Source: Treponema sp.
GTDB lineage: Bacteria > Spirochaetota > Spirochaetia > Treponematales > Treponemataceae
Assembly: GCA_004554075.1 (NCBI GenBank)
Contig: SFOB01000002.1
Span: 1 to 64,000 of the forward strand
Length of the DNA: 64,000 bases
Reading direction: 5' to 3'
A program made the translations under genes and the position numbers. Position 1 is the stretch's first letter; each line of letters begins with the position of its first letter. This document shows, in pieces, positions 39,699 to 48,351 of the stretch. The notes under the pieces are model-generated. The model was not told where the DNA came from. It was given only the letters and a program-made list of their open reading frames with translations, and searched no databases.

Positions 39699-39813
39699 CT
39701 GATTGCTCCAGAAATATTTTCGTAAAATTTAAAATTTTCGTAATTTTGGTATTTATTTTCGAAAAATTCGGTAGAACACGCATCGAGTCTATATTCTTGC
39801 CTTTGTCTTTCTC

Positions 39814-40038
39814 TTATTTCGAATTATTCAAAGAATCTTCTGTACTGACTGAATTATTATCGCCGGTAACTGTGATGCTTTCAGTGTCATTTGGAACAGT
39901 AATGGTTTTATTTGAGCCAGTCACTTCAACTGATTTTTCCTGAATGACGGTTGAAGCATTTTCTGGTTTTTGATTTTTGTCTTTGCAGCTGATTATCAAA
40001 AGACTTAATGCCAGAAGAAGAACAATACTTTTTTTCAT
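39814..40038 (-). CDS. Small lipoprotein
   Basis: Protein of 74 aa. Signal peptide with lipobox (SLLIISC), then a Ser/Thr/Asn-rich mature part containing VEVTGSNKTITVPND and ITVTGDNNSV, a short beta-repeat reminiscent of DUF3060-type proteins. GAGGT lies 6 nt before the ATG at 40038. Surface or periplasmic lipoprotein of unknown role. Confidence 0.65.
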   Translation of the reverse strand: MKKSIVLLLALSLLIISCKDKNQKPENASTVIQEKSVEVTGSNKTITVPNDTESITVTGDNNSVSTEDSLNNSK

Positions 40039-40204
40039 TTTGGACCTCACATTATCAATCATTCTTTTGTATATTCGTCGTTCTTTATAAAGATTATACC
40101 TTTATTATTTTATAATTTCATGTATTTTATATTTGAATATGAGAAAATAGTTTGTGTGAGTGAGATTCTTTTCCTTGACAAATATTCTTTATCTATATAG
40201 CGTT

Positions 40205-40252
40205 ACTAGAGTACAGTCTAGTAGAGTCTACTCTAGTGGATTACACTCTAGT
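40205..40252. repeat. Three direct TCTAGT repeats at 15-nt spacing plus an inverted copy
   Basis: TCTAGT at 40217, 40232 and 40247, exactly 15 nt apart, with ACTAGA at 40205. They lie between TTGACA (~40175) and the ATG at 40282. The regular spacing suggests a cooperative protein-binding array controlling the exported protein gene. Confidence 0.6.
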
Positions 40253-40281
40253 AAAGTTCTTACTGATTAAAGAGGTGACAA

Positions 40282-40647
40282 ATGAAAAAACTGCATGCCT
40301 TTTTCTTTATTTTACTGATTGCTTCGGGACTTGTTTTTGCCGAAGATGTAAAGGTGAAAACTGGTGATGTGTTCGGCGCATCTATGACAGATTATTTTAC
40401 TCCGGTTGCCAAGGGAATCCGTGGTAGCTGGACCTGTGTTTCCAGCATCAAAAATGTTGAAAAGGATTTGTGGTGCCTCACTCTCGTCGTTGACTCCAAA
40501 TCAAATCAGGTTCCAAAAACTTTTGAATACTACGTTCGCCCTGGTGATGTAATTACCGTTTGCCGCTTTCCGGATATTACAAAAGATGTTCAGTTGAAAG
40601 TAAAATCAGTAAAATGGAATGAAGCCATTTTGGAAGTGATTGAATAA
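40282..40647 (+). CDS. Exported hypothetical protein
   Basis: Protein of 121 aa. Signal peptide (MKKLHAFFFILLIASGLVFA) then a beta-rich domain with two Cys (GSWTCVSSI, DLWCLTLVV) and YYVRPGDVITVCRF. GAGGTGA precedes the ATG by 5 nt. Upstream lies the regularly spaced TCTAGT array, so expression is probably tightly regulated. Family not recognised. Confidence 0.7.
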   Translation: MKKLHAFFFILLIASGLVFAEDVKVKTGDVFGASMTDYFTPVAKGIRGSWTCVSSIKNVEKDLWCLTLVVDSKSNQVPKTFEYYVRPGDVITVCRFPDITKDVQLKVKSVKWNEAILEVIE

Positions 40648-40662
40648 GTGAAGGAATAATAT

Positions 40663-40875
40663 ATGGAAAAAGAAACAGAAGATCGCCTGACTGCAATCGA
40701 AATGAAACTCGCCTACATGGAAGATTTTGTAAGCCAGATTCAGAACGTTGCAGTTGATCAGGCCAAAACTATCGATAAGCTGCAGAAAGAAATAAAAATG
40801 ATGTCAGACCGAATCCGCGAGATGTCCAATCAGATGGAAGGCGATATTCCAAACCGTAAGCCGCCGCATTATTAA
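40663..40875 (+). CDS. slyX: SlyX family protein
   Basis: Protein of 70 aa, an amphipathic coiled coil with the SlyX pattern: DRLTAIEMKLAYMEDFVSQI, then DKLQKEIKMMSDRI and the C-terminal PPHY. Function of SlyX proteins is unclear. It is co-directional with the exported protein gene (15 bp upstream) and the DinB/DUF3795 gene (16 bp downstream). Confidence 0.85.
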   Translation: MEKETEDRLTAIEMKLAYMEDFVSQIQNVAVDQAKTIDKLQKEIKMMSDRIREMSNQMEGDIPNRKPPHY

Positions 40876-40891
40876 TGGTAAAGAAAATAAT

Positions 40892-41956
40892 ATGAATAAC
40901 GACTGGTCAGATAAAAACAAAAAAATGCAGACTCTGATTTCTAAAGAGGCGACTTTTGATGATGGAATAAAAGTTCTTCTTGAGCTGCGTGTCGAGCTGT
41001 TTGAGCAGATAACTTCTATCGTAAAAACTTTTCCGCTGGAAGCATTTTACCAGCTGCCGTTTGGAGAAGGCGAGGGTAATCATCGCACAACTCTTGCCTG
41101 GTCTCTCTGGCATACCTTCCGCATTGAAGATATTGTTTCGCACACTTTGATTTTGCAGGACGAACAGATTCTCTTTACCGATGGCTGGCTTGAAAAAACA
41201 AAGGCAAAAATCATCACAACAGGAAACGAACTCAAGTCAGATAAGTTGATTGCTTTTTCAAAACAGCTTGATATCAAAGCCGCATATGAATATTGCAAAG
41301 CTGTGATGGATTCAACAAATGAACTCCTAAAGAAACTGAAATTTGCTGACTTAAAAAAAACTTTCACCGAGGAGGATAGGGCTCGTCTCGTCGCAACCAA
41401 TTGTGTAAGCCCGGATGAAAGTTCTGTCTGGCTTATCGATTACTGGTGCGGAAAAAATATCAAAGGTTTAATTCAAATGCCATTCTCCCGCCACTGGATT
41501 ATGCATGTTGAAGCAATGAGGCGAATCAAAAATAAGCTGTGCCAGCAGGCAAAAAAAGGCGTAGACCAGATTGCATATTGCGGTCTTTCATGCAATCACT
41601 GTTTTCTTACCCAATGGTGTGGTTCGTGCAGAACAATTTATAATACCTGTTCATTCGCAACCTGCTCGCCAGATGGCATTTGTCCTAACACAGCCTGCTG
41701 TAAACAGAAAGGTTTGGATGGCTGCTATGAATGTAACGAACTTTATGATTGCAAAAAAGGATTTTACTTACTTGGGAAAGAAACAAACGCCATAAGGGTA
41801 ATGGCACTGTTCATTCAAAAATACGGCAAAAAAGAATTATTACGAGTGCTTGATATAATGCATTCCAAAAAGAAGTTTGAAAAAATCCAGGAAGTTCTCG
41901 GCGATGATATTGATGAAGGCCTGAAGATTATGGAAAAATGGAGAATATCTGTTTGA
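40892..41956 (+). CDS. DinB-like domain fused to DUF3795 Cys-rich domain
   Basis: Protein of 354 aa. Residues 1-~215 resemble a DinB/DUF664-type four-helix bundle (TLAWSLWHTFRIEDIVSHTL has the metal-site His region; HWIMHVEAMRRI a second His). Residues ~222-285 are a DUF3795 domain with many Cys (IAYCGLSCNHCFLTQWCGSC, NTACCKQKGLDGCYECNELY). A tail of ~60 residues follows. The two domains are usually separate proteins; the fusion suggests a metal-dependent thiol or metal-handling enzyme. Confidence 0.8.
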   Translation: MNNDWSDKNKKMQTLISKEATFDDGIKVLLELRVELFEQITSIVKTFPLEAFYQLPFGEGEGNHRTTLAWSLWHTFRIEDIVSHTLILQDEQILFTDGWLEKTKAKIITTGNELKSDKLIAFSKQLDIKAAYEYCKAVMDSTNELLKKLKFADLKKTFTEEDRARLVATNCVSPDESSVWLIDYWCGKNIKGLIQMPFSRHWIMHVEAMRRIKNKLCQQAKKGVDQIAYCGLSCNHCFLTQWCGSCRTIYNTCSFATCSPDGICPNTACCKQKGLDGCYECNELYDCKKGFYLLGKETNAIRVMALFIQKYGKKELLRVLDIMHSKKKFEKIQEVLGDDIDEGLKIMEKWRISV

Positions 41957-42024
41957 CAGAAAACGACCTGGACACATTTATACAGATGCGCATCAATGCA
42001 ATATAAATTGTAAAGGAAACCACA

Positions 42025-42792
42025 ATGGAATTCAGAAAAATCTTTGACACAATCCCGGAGCAGTTTGATAAGTACAGGCCTCGCTACAGTCAGGAGCTTT
42101 TTGACAATCTGATTGAATACGCTCAAATTGGAAAAGGAAAAAATGTTCTGGAGATTGGACCGGGCACAGGTCAGGCAACAGAGCCGATTCTCAAAAGTGG
42201 CTGTAATTATAATGCCATCGAGCTTGGTGAAAATCTTTTTCAAATGATGAAGAAAAAGTTTTCACATTATCCAAACTTCAATATCGTAAATGATGATTTT
42301 ATTACTCACGATTTTGGCAGTCAGAAATTTGATATGATTTATTCTGCCGCCACAATTCAGTGGATTCCAGAAGAAATTGCTTTTTCAAAAACCTTTGAGC
42401 TTCTCTCTCCCGGCGGAACTCTTGCAATGATGATTACATCTTCAGAATACAAAACTCCAAACGAGAAACTTTATCAGAATATCCAGAAATTTTATGACGA
42501 ATACTTTAAGCCCGAAACTCCTTATACACACGGAAAATTTCATTACGACAATGCCACTTCCTACGGCTACACCAATTTTGAACGCCGTGACTTTTACGGA
42601 CAGCGGCAGATGACCGCCGATGAATACGTTGCCTTTAGCGGAACTCATTGCGACCACATGGTAATTCCCGAGCCTTACAAAACAAAATTCTTCCAGGGAC
42701 TCCATGATGCAGTTATGAATGCTGGAAACAAAATTGTGTTTAATGACACTTATATTTTGTACCTTGCCAGGAAATTACCTATGGTAAAATAA
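42025..42792 (+). CDS. Class I SAM-dependent methyltransferase
   Basis: Protein of 255 aa. SAM-binding motif I is NVLEIGPGTGQATEPIL; motif II region NAIELGENLF; then FDMIYSAATIQWIP and LLSPGGTLAMMI. The N-terminus (FDTIPEQFDKYRPRY) is typical of small-molecule methyltransferases. Substrate unknown. Single gene, convergent with glutathione peroxidase. Confidence 0.9.
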   Translation: MEFRKIFDTIPEQFDKYRPRYSQELFDNLIEYAQIGKGKNVLEIGPGTGQATEPILKSGCNYNAIELGENLFQMMKKKFSHYPNFNIVNDDFITHDFGSQKFDMIYSAATIQWIPEEIAFSKTFELLSPGGTLAMMITSSEYKTPNEKLYQNIQKFYDEYFKPETPYTHGKFHYDNATSYGYTNFERRDFYGQRQMTADEYVAFSGTHCDHMVIPEPYKTKFFQGLHDAVMNAGNKIVFNDTYILYLARKLPMVK

Positions 42793-42798
42793 TCAGGG

Positions 42799-43338
42799 CT
42801 AGAGTAAAGTCTTAATACACTCTTCGACCTTGGCCATATCTGCAGTTGGCTCGAAGCGGGCAACTACATTTCCGTTACGGTCAATTACAAACTTTGTGAA
42901 GTTCCATTTGATATCTGGAGTTTTTGCCCAGTCCGGATTTGCTGCATTGAACATATTTTCCAGTGTAGACTTTAATGGATTTTCATCAAATCCTTCAAAG
43001 CCCTTCTGAGATTTAAGGTATGTGTAGAGTGGAAGCTCGTTTGCGCCATTTACATCAGATTTTTTCATCTGAGGGAAGGTTGTCTGATAGCGGGTTGTAC
43101 AGAAGTTGTGGATTTCTTCATCACTTCCTGGAGCCTGGTGACCAAACTGATTGCAAGGAATATCGAGAATCTCGAGTCCTTTTTCATGATAATCTTTATA
43201 CAGCTGCTCAATAAGTGCATACTGTGGAGTAAAGCCGCAGCCTGTTGCTGTATTTACAATCAAAACAACCTTTCCTTTGAATTCAGAAAGCTTTAATGTT
43301 TCACCTTTACCTGTTGTTACTTCGTAATCATAAATCAT
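42799..43338 (-). CDS. Glutathione peroxidase family protein (Cys type)
   Basis: Protein of 179 aa. Catalytic triad/tetrad visible: NTATGCGFTPQY (peroxidatic Cys encoded by TGC, where some relatives have Sec), IPCNQFGHQAPG (Gln) and WNFTKFVID (Trp-Asn). Likely a thioredoxin- or glutathione-dependent hydroperoxide reductase for oxygen defence. Starts at 43338 with AAGGAG upstream. A flavodoxin gene is 21 bp upstream on the same strand. Confidence 0.93.
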   Translation of the reverse strand: MIYDYEVTTGKGETLKLSEFKGKVVLIVNTATGCGFTPQYALIEQLYKDYHEKGLEILDIPCNQFGHQAPGSDEEIHNFCTTRYQTTFPQMKKSDVNGANELPLYTYLKSQKGFEGFDENPLKSTLENMFNAANPDWAKTPDIKWNFTKFVIDRNGNVVARFEPTADMAKVEECIKTLL

Positions 43339-43359
43339 ATTTGTGTCTCCTTAATTTCC

Positions 43360-43767
43360 TTATTTATACTGCTTTACAAATTCTACAGCAGCCTTGATAT
43401 CATCTTCATTTGGTCTTCCCTTATGAAGTCCTTTGAACTCACCTTTACAGTGGAATTCTTTTTCGTCCATAAGAACGCCAACCTTATCAGCTTCTGCCTT
43501 AACCTTTTTGTAAGTAGAATTGAGAAGGGCAGCTGAACCAAAGTTCACGATCTTTCCAACCTTGTCCTTAGAAAGAGATGCGACAAAGTTGCGGACCTCT
43601 GGATCAATATTAAAGGCGTAATATGAGTTTCCGAGGAAAAGAATATCCACCTTTTCTGTTACTGGCTCAGAGATAGGAAGTGCCTCAACTCCAAGTTCCT
43701 TTGCAATTGCATCTGCAAGTCGTTTTGTGTTACCAGTTTTGGTATAGTATCTTACAGCAAATGACAT
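43360..43767 (-). CDS. Flavodoxin
   Basis: Protein of 135 aa. RYYTKTGNTKRLADAIA is the FMN phosphate loop; DILFLGNSYYAFNIDPEV and KIVNFGSAALLNS are the other flavin loops. Short-chain flavodoxin. AGGAGG lies 5 nt before the ATG at 43767; a longer frame to 43803 lacks support. Precedes the peroxidase gene, an electron donor/peroxidase pairing that makes sense for oxygen stress. Confidence 0.9.
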   Translation of the reverse strand: MSFAVRYYTKTGNTKRLADAIAKELGVEALPISEPVTEKVDILFLGNSYYAFNIDPEVRNFVASLSKDKVGKIVNFGSAALLNSTYKKVKAEADKVGVLMDEKEFHCKGEFKGLHKGRPNEDDIKAAVEFVKQYK

Positions 43768-43921
43768 GATAGCCTCCTGTTTATATAAAAAAGTTGTGTA
43801 CAATGTAATCGTGTAAAATATAAAATCATTTTATTAATTTGTCAACTGAGACTAACAGAAATTAGAGGCGTATAACAAACTTTTATGTCTCGGATTGGAT
43901 TTTTCGTATTATTATTTAAGT

Positions 43922-44593
43922 ATGGATATAAAAGAAGCAATCAAAGAAAGACATTCGGTGAGACAGTTTAAGGATCTTCCTGTAAAAAGCGAAGATAAAG
44001 AAAAGCTTGCGGCTCTTATTAAGGAGTGCAATGCAGAAAGCGGATTAAACATTCAGCTCGTCACTGATGATCCTGAATGCTTTGATACCTTCCTTGCTCA
44101 TTACGGTAAGTTCAAAAATGCAAAGAACTATATCGCGATGATCGGCAGCAAGTCCATAGATAAGCTTGATGAAAAGTGCGGCTATTACGGACAGAAACTT
44201 GTTCTTGTGGCACAGACTCTTGGCCTCAACACCTGCTGGGTTGCAGGTACTTACGGCAAAGGTAAATGCAAGGCAGATAAAAATGCCGGCGAAAAGATTG
44301 TCTGTGTAATCGCCTTGGGATATGGTGAAAGTCAGGGTGTGGCTCATAAATCAAAACCTTTGAGCAAGCTCTGCAAGGTTCCGGAAGCTGATTTGCCTGC
44401 TACTCCGGCCTGGTTCCAGGAAGGTCTGGAGGCTGCGATTCTGGCACCAACTGCGCTGAATCAGCAGAAGTTCCAGGTTTCTCTTGATGGGGATGAAGCA
44501 GTTATCACAACAAAACGCGGCCCTATGACTCAGCTGGACTTAGGAATTGTAAAATACAACTTCGAAGCAGCATCTGGTCACAAGGTTCGATAA
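43922..44593 (+). CDS. Nitroreductase family protein
   Basis: Protein of 223 aa. IKEAIKERHSVRQFKDLPV is the nitroreductase N-terminal FMN motif; GYYGQKLVLVAQTLGLNTCWVAG and APTALNQQKFQVSL are further family blocks. An FMN oxidoreductase of the putative TM nitroreductase type. No ribosome-binding site precedes the ATG and TATTAT (43910-43915) ends 6 nt upstream, so the transcript may be leaderless. Confidence 0.88.
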   Translation: MDIKEAIKERHSVRQFKDLPVKSEDKEKLAALIKECNAESGLNIQLVTDDPECFDTFLAHYGKFKNAKNYIAMIGSKSIDKLDEKCGYYGQKLVLVAQTLGLNTCWVAGTYGKGKCKADKNAGEKIVCVIALGYGESQGVAHKSKPLSKLCKVPEADLPATPAWFQEGLEAAILAPTALNQQKFQVSLDGDEAVITTKRGPMTQLDLGIVKYNFEAASGHKVR

Positions 44594-44595
44594 TC

Positions 44596-45072
44596 TTACT
44601 TATATGTAAAATGCATATTCGTATGGGTGTCTTCCGTAATTTCAAAGCCAGCCTTTAAGTAAACGGGAGCTCCCATTTTTGTTGCCTTCAGGTCTACGCG
44701 GTCAATCTGATTTTCTTTGGAATACTCTATCAAGTTCTTAATTATCTGTAGGGCAATACCGCGGCGGCGATATTCAGGAATCGTGTAAACGCTATTAACT
44801 TCACCAACCCGCCCATGAATGTAAGACGTATTTGCAGGCTTTTCAATGATATTTAAGATGGCGGTGGAAACGATTTTGCCGTCTGCCGAATCGTCGCGGG
44901 CGATGAAAACCATCGAGTCCTTATTGAGGTGCTTTTCAAAGAAGGCGGTGATGTTGGCCTTGAGAGTCTTTTCTGTTTCCTCGGACATATCGGGCTGTCC
45001 AACTTTGAGGAAGTCAATTCTAAGCTGAGTAAGCTGCGGGATGTCGGATTTTTGTGCAGTTTCGAAAATCAT
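44596..45072 (-). CDS. GNAT N-acetyltransferase
   Basis: Protein of 158 aa. IFETAQKSDIPQLTQLRIDF at the start, GEVNSVYTIPEYRRRGIALQ with the acetyl-CoA loop, APVYLKAGFEITEDTH at the end. It begins 2 nt after the stop of the second nitroreductase gene, so the two are co-transcribed. Substrate unknown. Confidence 0.9.
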   Translation of the reverse strand: MIFETAQKSDIPQLTQLRIDFLKVGQPDMSEETEKTLKANITAFFEKHLNKDSMVFIARDDSADGKIVSTAILNIIEKPANTSYIHGRVGEVNSVYTIPEYRRRGIALQIIKNLIEYSKENQIDRVDLKATKMGAPVYLKAGFEITEDTHTNMHFTYK

Positions 45073-45074
45073 AA

Positions 45075-45596
45075 TTACTCCCAGCTAATAAGCTCGCTGT
45101 CAGGGCGGCACTTGTCGTGGCCTGGGGCGGGCTTTGCATCTTCTGCAGGGTAGCCCATAACAAGAAGGGCAGTGGATTCAAGATTATCAGGAAGGTTGAA
45201 CTTTTCTTTTAAAACTTCAGGACGATAATGCATAACCCAGCAAGAACCGATCCCAAGGTTTGCGGCTTCGAGCATCATGTGGGTTGTAACGATGCTGGCG
45301 TCGATGTCGCCGCTGAGCTTTCCATCATAAGGGCGAGTCCAGCATTCATCCTTGTTATAGCTGATTATAAAAACGAGAGGCGCATCAAAATGGCAGCGAG
45401 TACACTCCTTGATTTTCGCAAGGCCTTCAGCACTTTCAACAACAATGATTCTTTGTGGCTGATTATTACAGCCAGTTGGAGCGAGCATTCCCGCCTTAAG
45501 AATCTTTTCAATGATATCCTTAGGAACCTTCTTCTCCGAAAACTTACGAACCGAATATCGAGCCTGTGCTAAATCCAAAAAATCTGTGTATGCCAT
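45075..45596 (-). CDS. Nitroreductase family protein
   Basis: Protein of 173 aa. LDLAQARYSVRKFSEKKVP, MLAPTGCNNQPQRIIVVESA (FMN-binding), ANLGIGSCWVMHYRPEVL and TALLVMGYPAEDAKPAPGH. A compact FMN nitroreductase. GAGGAGG lies 6 nt before the ATG. First gene of a two-gene operon with a GNAT gene; divergent from the DUF1810 gene. Confidence 0.92.
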   Translation of the reverse strand: MAYTDFLDLAQARYSVRKFSEKKVPKDIIEKILKAGMLAPTGCNNQPQRIIVVESAEGLAKIKECTRCHFDAPLVFIISYNKDECWTRPYDGKLSGDIDASIVTTHMMLEAANLGIGSCWVMHYRPEVLKEKFNLPDNLESTALLVMGYPAEDAKPAPGHDKCRPDSELISWE

Positions 45597-45667
45597 ACGG
45601 GCCTCCTCTTTCTTCCAATATAGAAATCATATCATGCTTACTGATATAATCCAAGGTGAGGAAACCA

Positions 45668-46252
45668 ATGCCCGACTTTAATTTAGACAGATTCAAAAAA
45701 GCGCAGGCCAGTGATTATGCAACAGCGTTGTCAGAAATCAAAAATGGCCGCAAAGAAAGCCACTGGATGTGGTACATCTTCCCACAACTCAAGGGGCTGG
45801 GCTTTAGTTCAATGGCCGAGTTCTACGGAATTGACGGACTCGCCGAGGCCAAGGCTTATATTGCAGACGACCTTTTGAGAGGCCGTCTTGTGGAGATTTC
45901 CGATGCACTTCTGGGGGTGGCTTCTTCCGACGCCCGCGAAGTTATGGGCTATCCTGACGATCTGAAATTAAAATCCTGTATGACACTTTTTATGGAGGCT
46001 GCTCCGGAAATTGATGTGTTTGGAAAAGTCCTGGAGAAGTTCTTCGGTGGCGAGAAGGATTCGAAGACGGTTGAGATGGTGAAGAGATCAAAAGAACCAA
46101 ATCTCGCTATGAAATTCGGCGAAGTTATGCCTGACTCAAGACTTACTCAGCCTTCTGATGGAAAAGTATTTCGTCTTCGAGAAGCTATAATTCTTTCAAA
46201 GAAATTAGGTCGCCCATTAACTAAAGAAGAAATGGAAGAGTTTAATCTTTAA
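45668..46252 (+). CDS. DUF1810 family protein
   Basis: Protein of 194 aa. FKKAQASDYATALSEIKNG, SHWMWYIFPQLKGLG and LKSCMTLFMEAAPEIDVFGK are the DUF1810 signature. The extended C-terminus after MVKRS is additional. GGTGAGG precedes the ATG at 45668 and TGATATAAT lies above it. DUF1810 proteins are structurally linked to ADP-ribose-handling enzymes, but function is unsettled. Confidence 0.88.
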   Translation: MPDFNLDRFKKAQASDYATALSEIKNGRKESHWMWYIFPQLKGLGFSSMAEFYGIDGLAEAKAYIADDLLRGRLVEISDALLGVASSDAREVMGYPDDLKLKSCMTLFMEAAPEIDVFGKVLEKFFGGEKDSKTVEMVKRSKEPNLAMKFGEVMPDSRLTQPSDGKVFRLREAIILSKKLGRPLTKEEMEEFNL

Positions 46253-46353
46253 TTATTTGAATCAATTCTGAAAGTTTTAATAACAGAAAAATAATTCCTC
46301 CTCACTTCCCAATTCGGATTATTTCCTTTACACTTTATTCAGGTAAAAAGATT

Positions 46354-46980
46354 ATGAATGTACACTGTTTGAAGGTTGCGCTCAGGACTACGATTCCGGT
46401 TTTTCTGGGGTATATTTCGTGCGGGATTGCATTTGGGCTTGTTACGGTGAATGCGGGCTATCCCTGGTGGCTTGCGCCTGCGATGGGGATTTTGATTTTT
46501 GCAGGGGCGGGACAGTTTCTTGCGGTTCCACTTTTCGCGGTGGGGACTCCGGTGCTTGCGATTCTTGCGACTGAGCTGCTTTTGAATATCCGCCACATTG
46601 TTTACGGGCTGCCGTTGATTAATCAGTTCAAGAGCTGTAAGCGGACGAAGCCTTATCTGATTTATGCTCTTACTGACGAAACTTTTTCTCTTCTGACAAC
46701 GACTGAAGTTCCTGCCGGCGTGAGGGCGGAAGATTATTATTTTGCTGTTTCTCTTCTGGATCAGTCTTACTGGGTTGGTGGAAGTTTGATTGGTGGCCTT
46801 GTTGGTGCGATGATCCCTTTTGATATGACTGGTGTTGATTTTGCGCTCACGGCTTTGTTTGCGGTTTTGAGTATCGATCAGATTCAGAAGTTTGTGAAAG
46901 AAAGGAAGGACAGTGTGCCAGCTGATGACACTCAGACTGCCTCTTGTGTTAATGGGGAGGGTGATCATGCCGGTAACTAA
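46354..46980 (+). CDS. azlC: AzlC family branched-chain amino acid exporter, large subunit
   Basis: Protein of 208 aa, five to six membrane helices. Family motifs: IPVFLGYISCGIAFGLV, GAGQFLAVPLFA, LLLNIRHIVYGLPL and YALTDETFSLL. With AzlD it forms an exporter of branched-chain amino acids or analogues. The azlD start overlaps its end by 14 nt. Confidence 0.92.
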   Translation: MNVHCLKVALRTTIPVFLGYISCGIAFGLVTVNAGYPWWLAPAMGILIFAGAGQFLAVPLFAVGTPVLAILATELLLNIRHIVYGLPLINQFKSCKRTKPYLIYALTDETFSLLTTTEVPAGVRAEDYYFAVSLLDQSYWVGGSLIGGLVGAMIPFDMTGVDFALTALFAVLSIDQIQKFVKERKDSVPADDTQTASCVNGEGDHAGN

Positions 46981-47290
46981 AGCTGTATTGGTGTCGTTCT
47001 TGATCGGCCTGATTGTTTTCTGCGAACGCCTTTTTCCTTTTGCAGTTTTCTCAAAAAGAAAGCCCGGAAAACTGATTCACATTTTTGAGCGCTATATTCC
47101 TCCAATTGTAATGATTGGCCTTCTGATTTACAGCCTCCGCGATGTAAGATTCGCAATCATGGGGCAGTGGGTGCCGCAAATCTCGGCCATCATTTTTACA
47201 ATTGTGACTTACCTCTGGAAGAAAAACTCCCTTGTGAGCATTTTCGGTGGAACCATTATTTATATGATTTTGATAAGGGTTCCGCTCTAA
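46967..47290 (+). CDS. azlD: AzlD family small subunit of branched-chain amino acid exporter
   Basis: Protein of 107 aa with four membrane helices: VLVSFLIGLIVFCERLFPF, YIPPIVMIGLLIYSLRDV, ISAIIFTIVTYLWKKNSL, GGTIIYMILIRV. The ATG at 46967 has GGGAGGG 7 nt upstream, inside azlC; a longer frame to 46913 is azlC sequence in another frame. Its end overlaps the convergent DAHP synthase gene by 4 nt. Confidence 0.9.
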   Translation: MPVTKAVLVSFLIGLIVFCERLFPFAVFSKRKPGKLIHIFERYIPPIVMIGLLIYSLRDVRFAIMGQWVPQISAIIFTIVTYLWKKNSLVSIFGGTIIYMILIRVPL

Positions 47291-48315
47291 ATCTTCTCAG
47301 CAATGTCGTAAATCAGTTTTTCGGTTTTTTCCCAGCCTAGGCATGGGTCGGTGATTGATTTGCCGTAAATGCCTTCGCCGATTTTCTGGCAGCCGTCTTC
47401 GATGTAGCTTTCAATCATAAAGCCTTTTACGAGTTTGGCTACACGGTCGCTGTGGCGGCAGGAATTGAGAACGTCCATGATGATGCGTGGCTGCTCGAAA
47501 GGATTCTTGTTTGAGTTTGAGTGATTTGTATCGATGATGACTGCCGGATTCTTAAGCTCGCGGGCATCGTAGGCATCGCAAAGGCGGACAAGATCTTCAT
47601 AATGATAGTTCTGCTGATGGGTACCGTGCTTATCTGTTGAACCGCGGAGAATTGCGTGACAGTGAACATTTCCTTCTGAATGAACTTCCCAGCCCCGGTA
47701 AATAAAGGTATGCGGATGCTGGGCCGCAAGAATTGCGTTCATCATAACTGCGTAGTCGCCGGAGGTAGGATTTTTCATTCCAACCGGAACCTCAATGCCG
47801 CTGGCAGTGAGACGGTGCTGCTGATCTTCAACTGATCGCGCTCCTACTGCAACGTAACCAAGTACATCATCCAGATACTGATAGTTTTCCGGATAAAGCA
47901 TTTCATCTGCAAAGATAAATCCTGTTTCTTCAACGGCACGCATGTGCATGTGACGACAGGCAACAATTCCCTTGTAGAGGTCTGGCTTCTGATTAGGGTC
48001 CGGCTGATGAAGCATTCCCTTGTAGCCTTCGCCTGTGGTTCGCGGCTTGTTTGTATAAATGCGTGGCACCATCAGAATCTTGTCTTTTACCTTTTCCTGA
48101 ACAGGCACAAGGCGATTCATATAATCAATTACAGCCTCTTCGTTATCTGCCGAGCATGGTCCGATTATCAAAAGCAGCTTATTGAGACGGCCTTCAAAAA
48201 CTGCACGCAGTTCGGCACGCTTTTCTTCAACTATTTTTCCAACCTTTCCTGAAAGCGGATACTGTTCCTTAACCTCTGCTGGGATTGCTAATCTTCTTTC
48301 GAATTCCATATTCAT
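47287..48315 (-). CDS. aroG: 3-deoxy-7-phosphoheptulonate (DAHP) synthase, AroG type
   Basis: Protein of 342 aa, full length for class I-alpha DAHP synthases. Seen: LLIIGPCSADNEEAV, VPRIYTNKPRTTGEGYKGM, GARSVEDQQHRLTASG, GMKNPTSGDYA, GSTDKHGTHQQNYH and IIDTNHSNSNKNPFEQ. It joins PEP and erythrose 4-phosphate, the first shikimate step. The ATG at 48315 has GGAGG 8 nt upstream. It is 36 bp downstream of pheA and in its attenuated operon, so the entry step and the Phe branch are co-regulated. Confidence 0.93.
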   Translation of the reverse strand: MNMEFERRLAIPAEVKEQYPLSGKVGKIVEEKRAELRAVFEGRLNKLLLIIGPCSADNEEAVIDYMNRLVPVQEKVKDKILMVPRIYTNKPRTTGEGYKGMLHQPDPNQKPDLYKGIVACRHMHMRAVEETGFIFADEMLYPENYQYLDDVLGYVAVGARSVEDQQHRLTASGIEVPVGMKNPTSGDYAVMMNAILAAQHPHTFIYRGWEVHSEGNVHCHAILRGSTDKHGTHQQNYHYEDLVRLCDAYDARELKNPAVIIDTNHSNSNKNPFEQPRIIMDVLNSCRHSDRVAKLVKGFMIESYIEDGCQKIGEGIYGKSITDPCLGWEKTEKLIYDIAEKI

Positions 48316-48351
48316 TTCATTAACCTCCATAGTTCAAACCTTCTTTATATC

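Noticed and set aside
42799..43338. Selenocysteine glutathione peroxidase
   Set aside because: Some Treponema peroxidases use Sec, but the codon here is TGC and no in-frame TGA is present.
46339..46968. Long minus-strand frame opposite azlC
   Set aside because: It is very rich in Arg/Lys/Asn with no domain pattern and is a shadow of azlC, which has clear family motifs.
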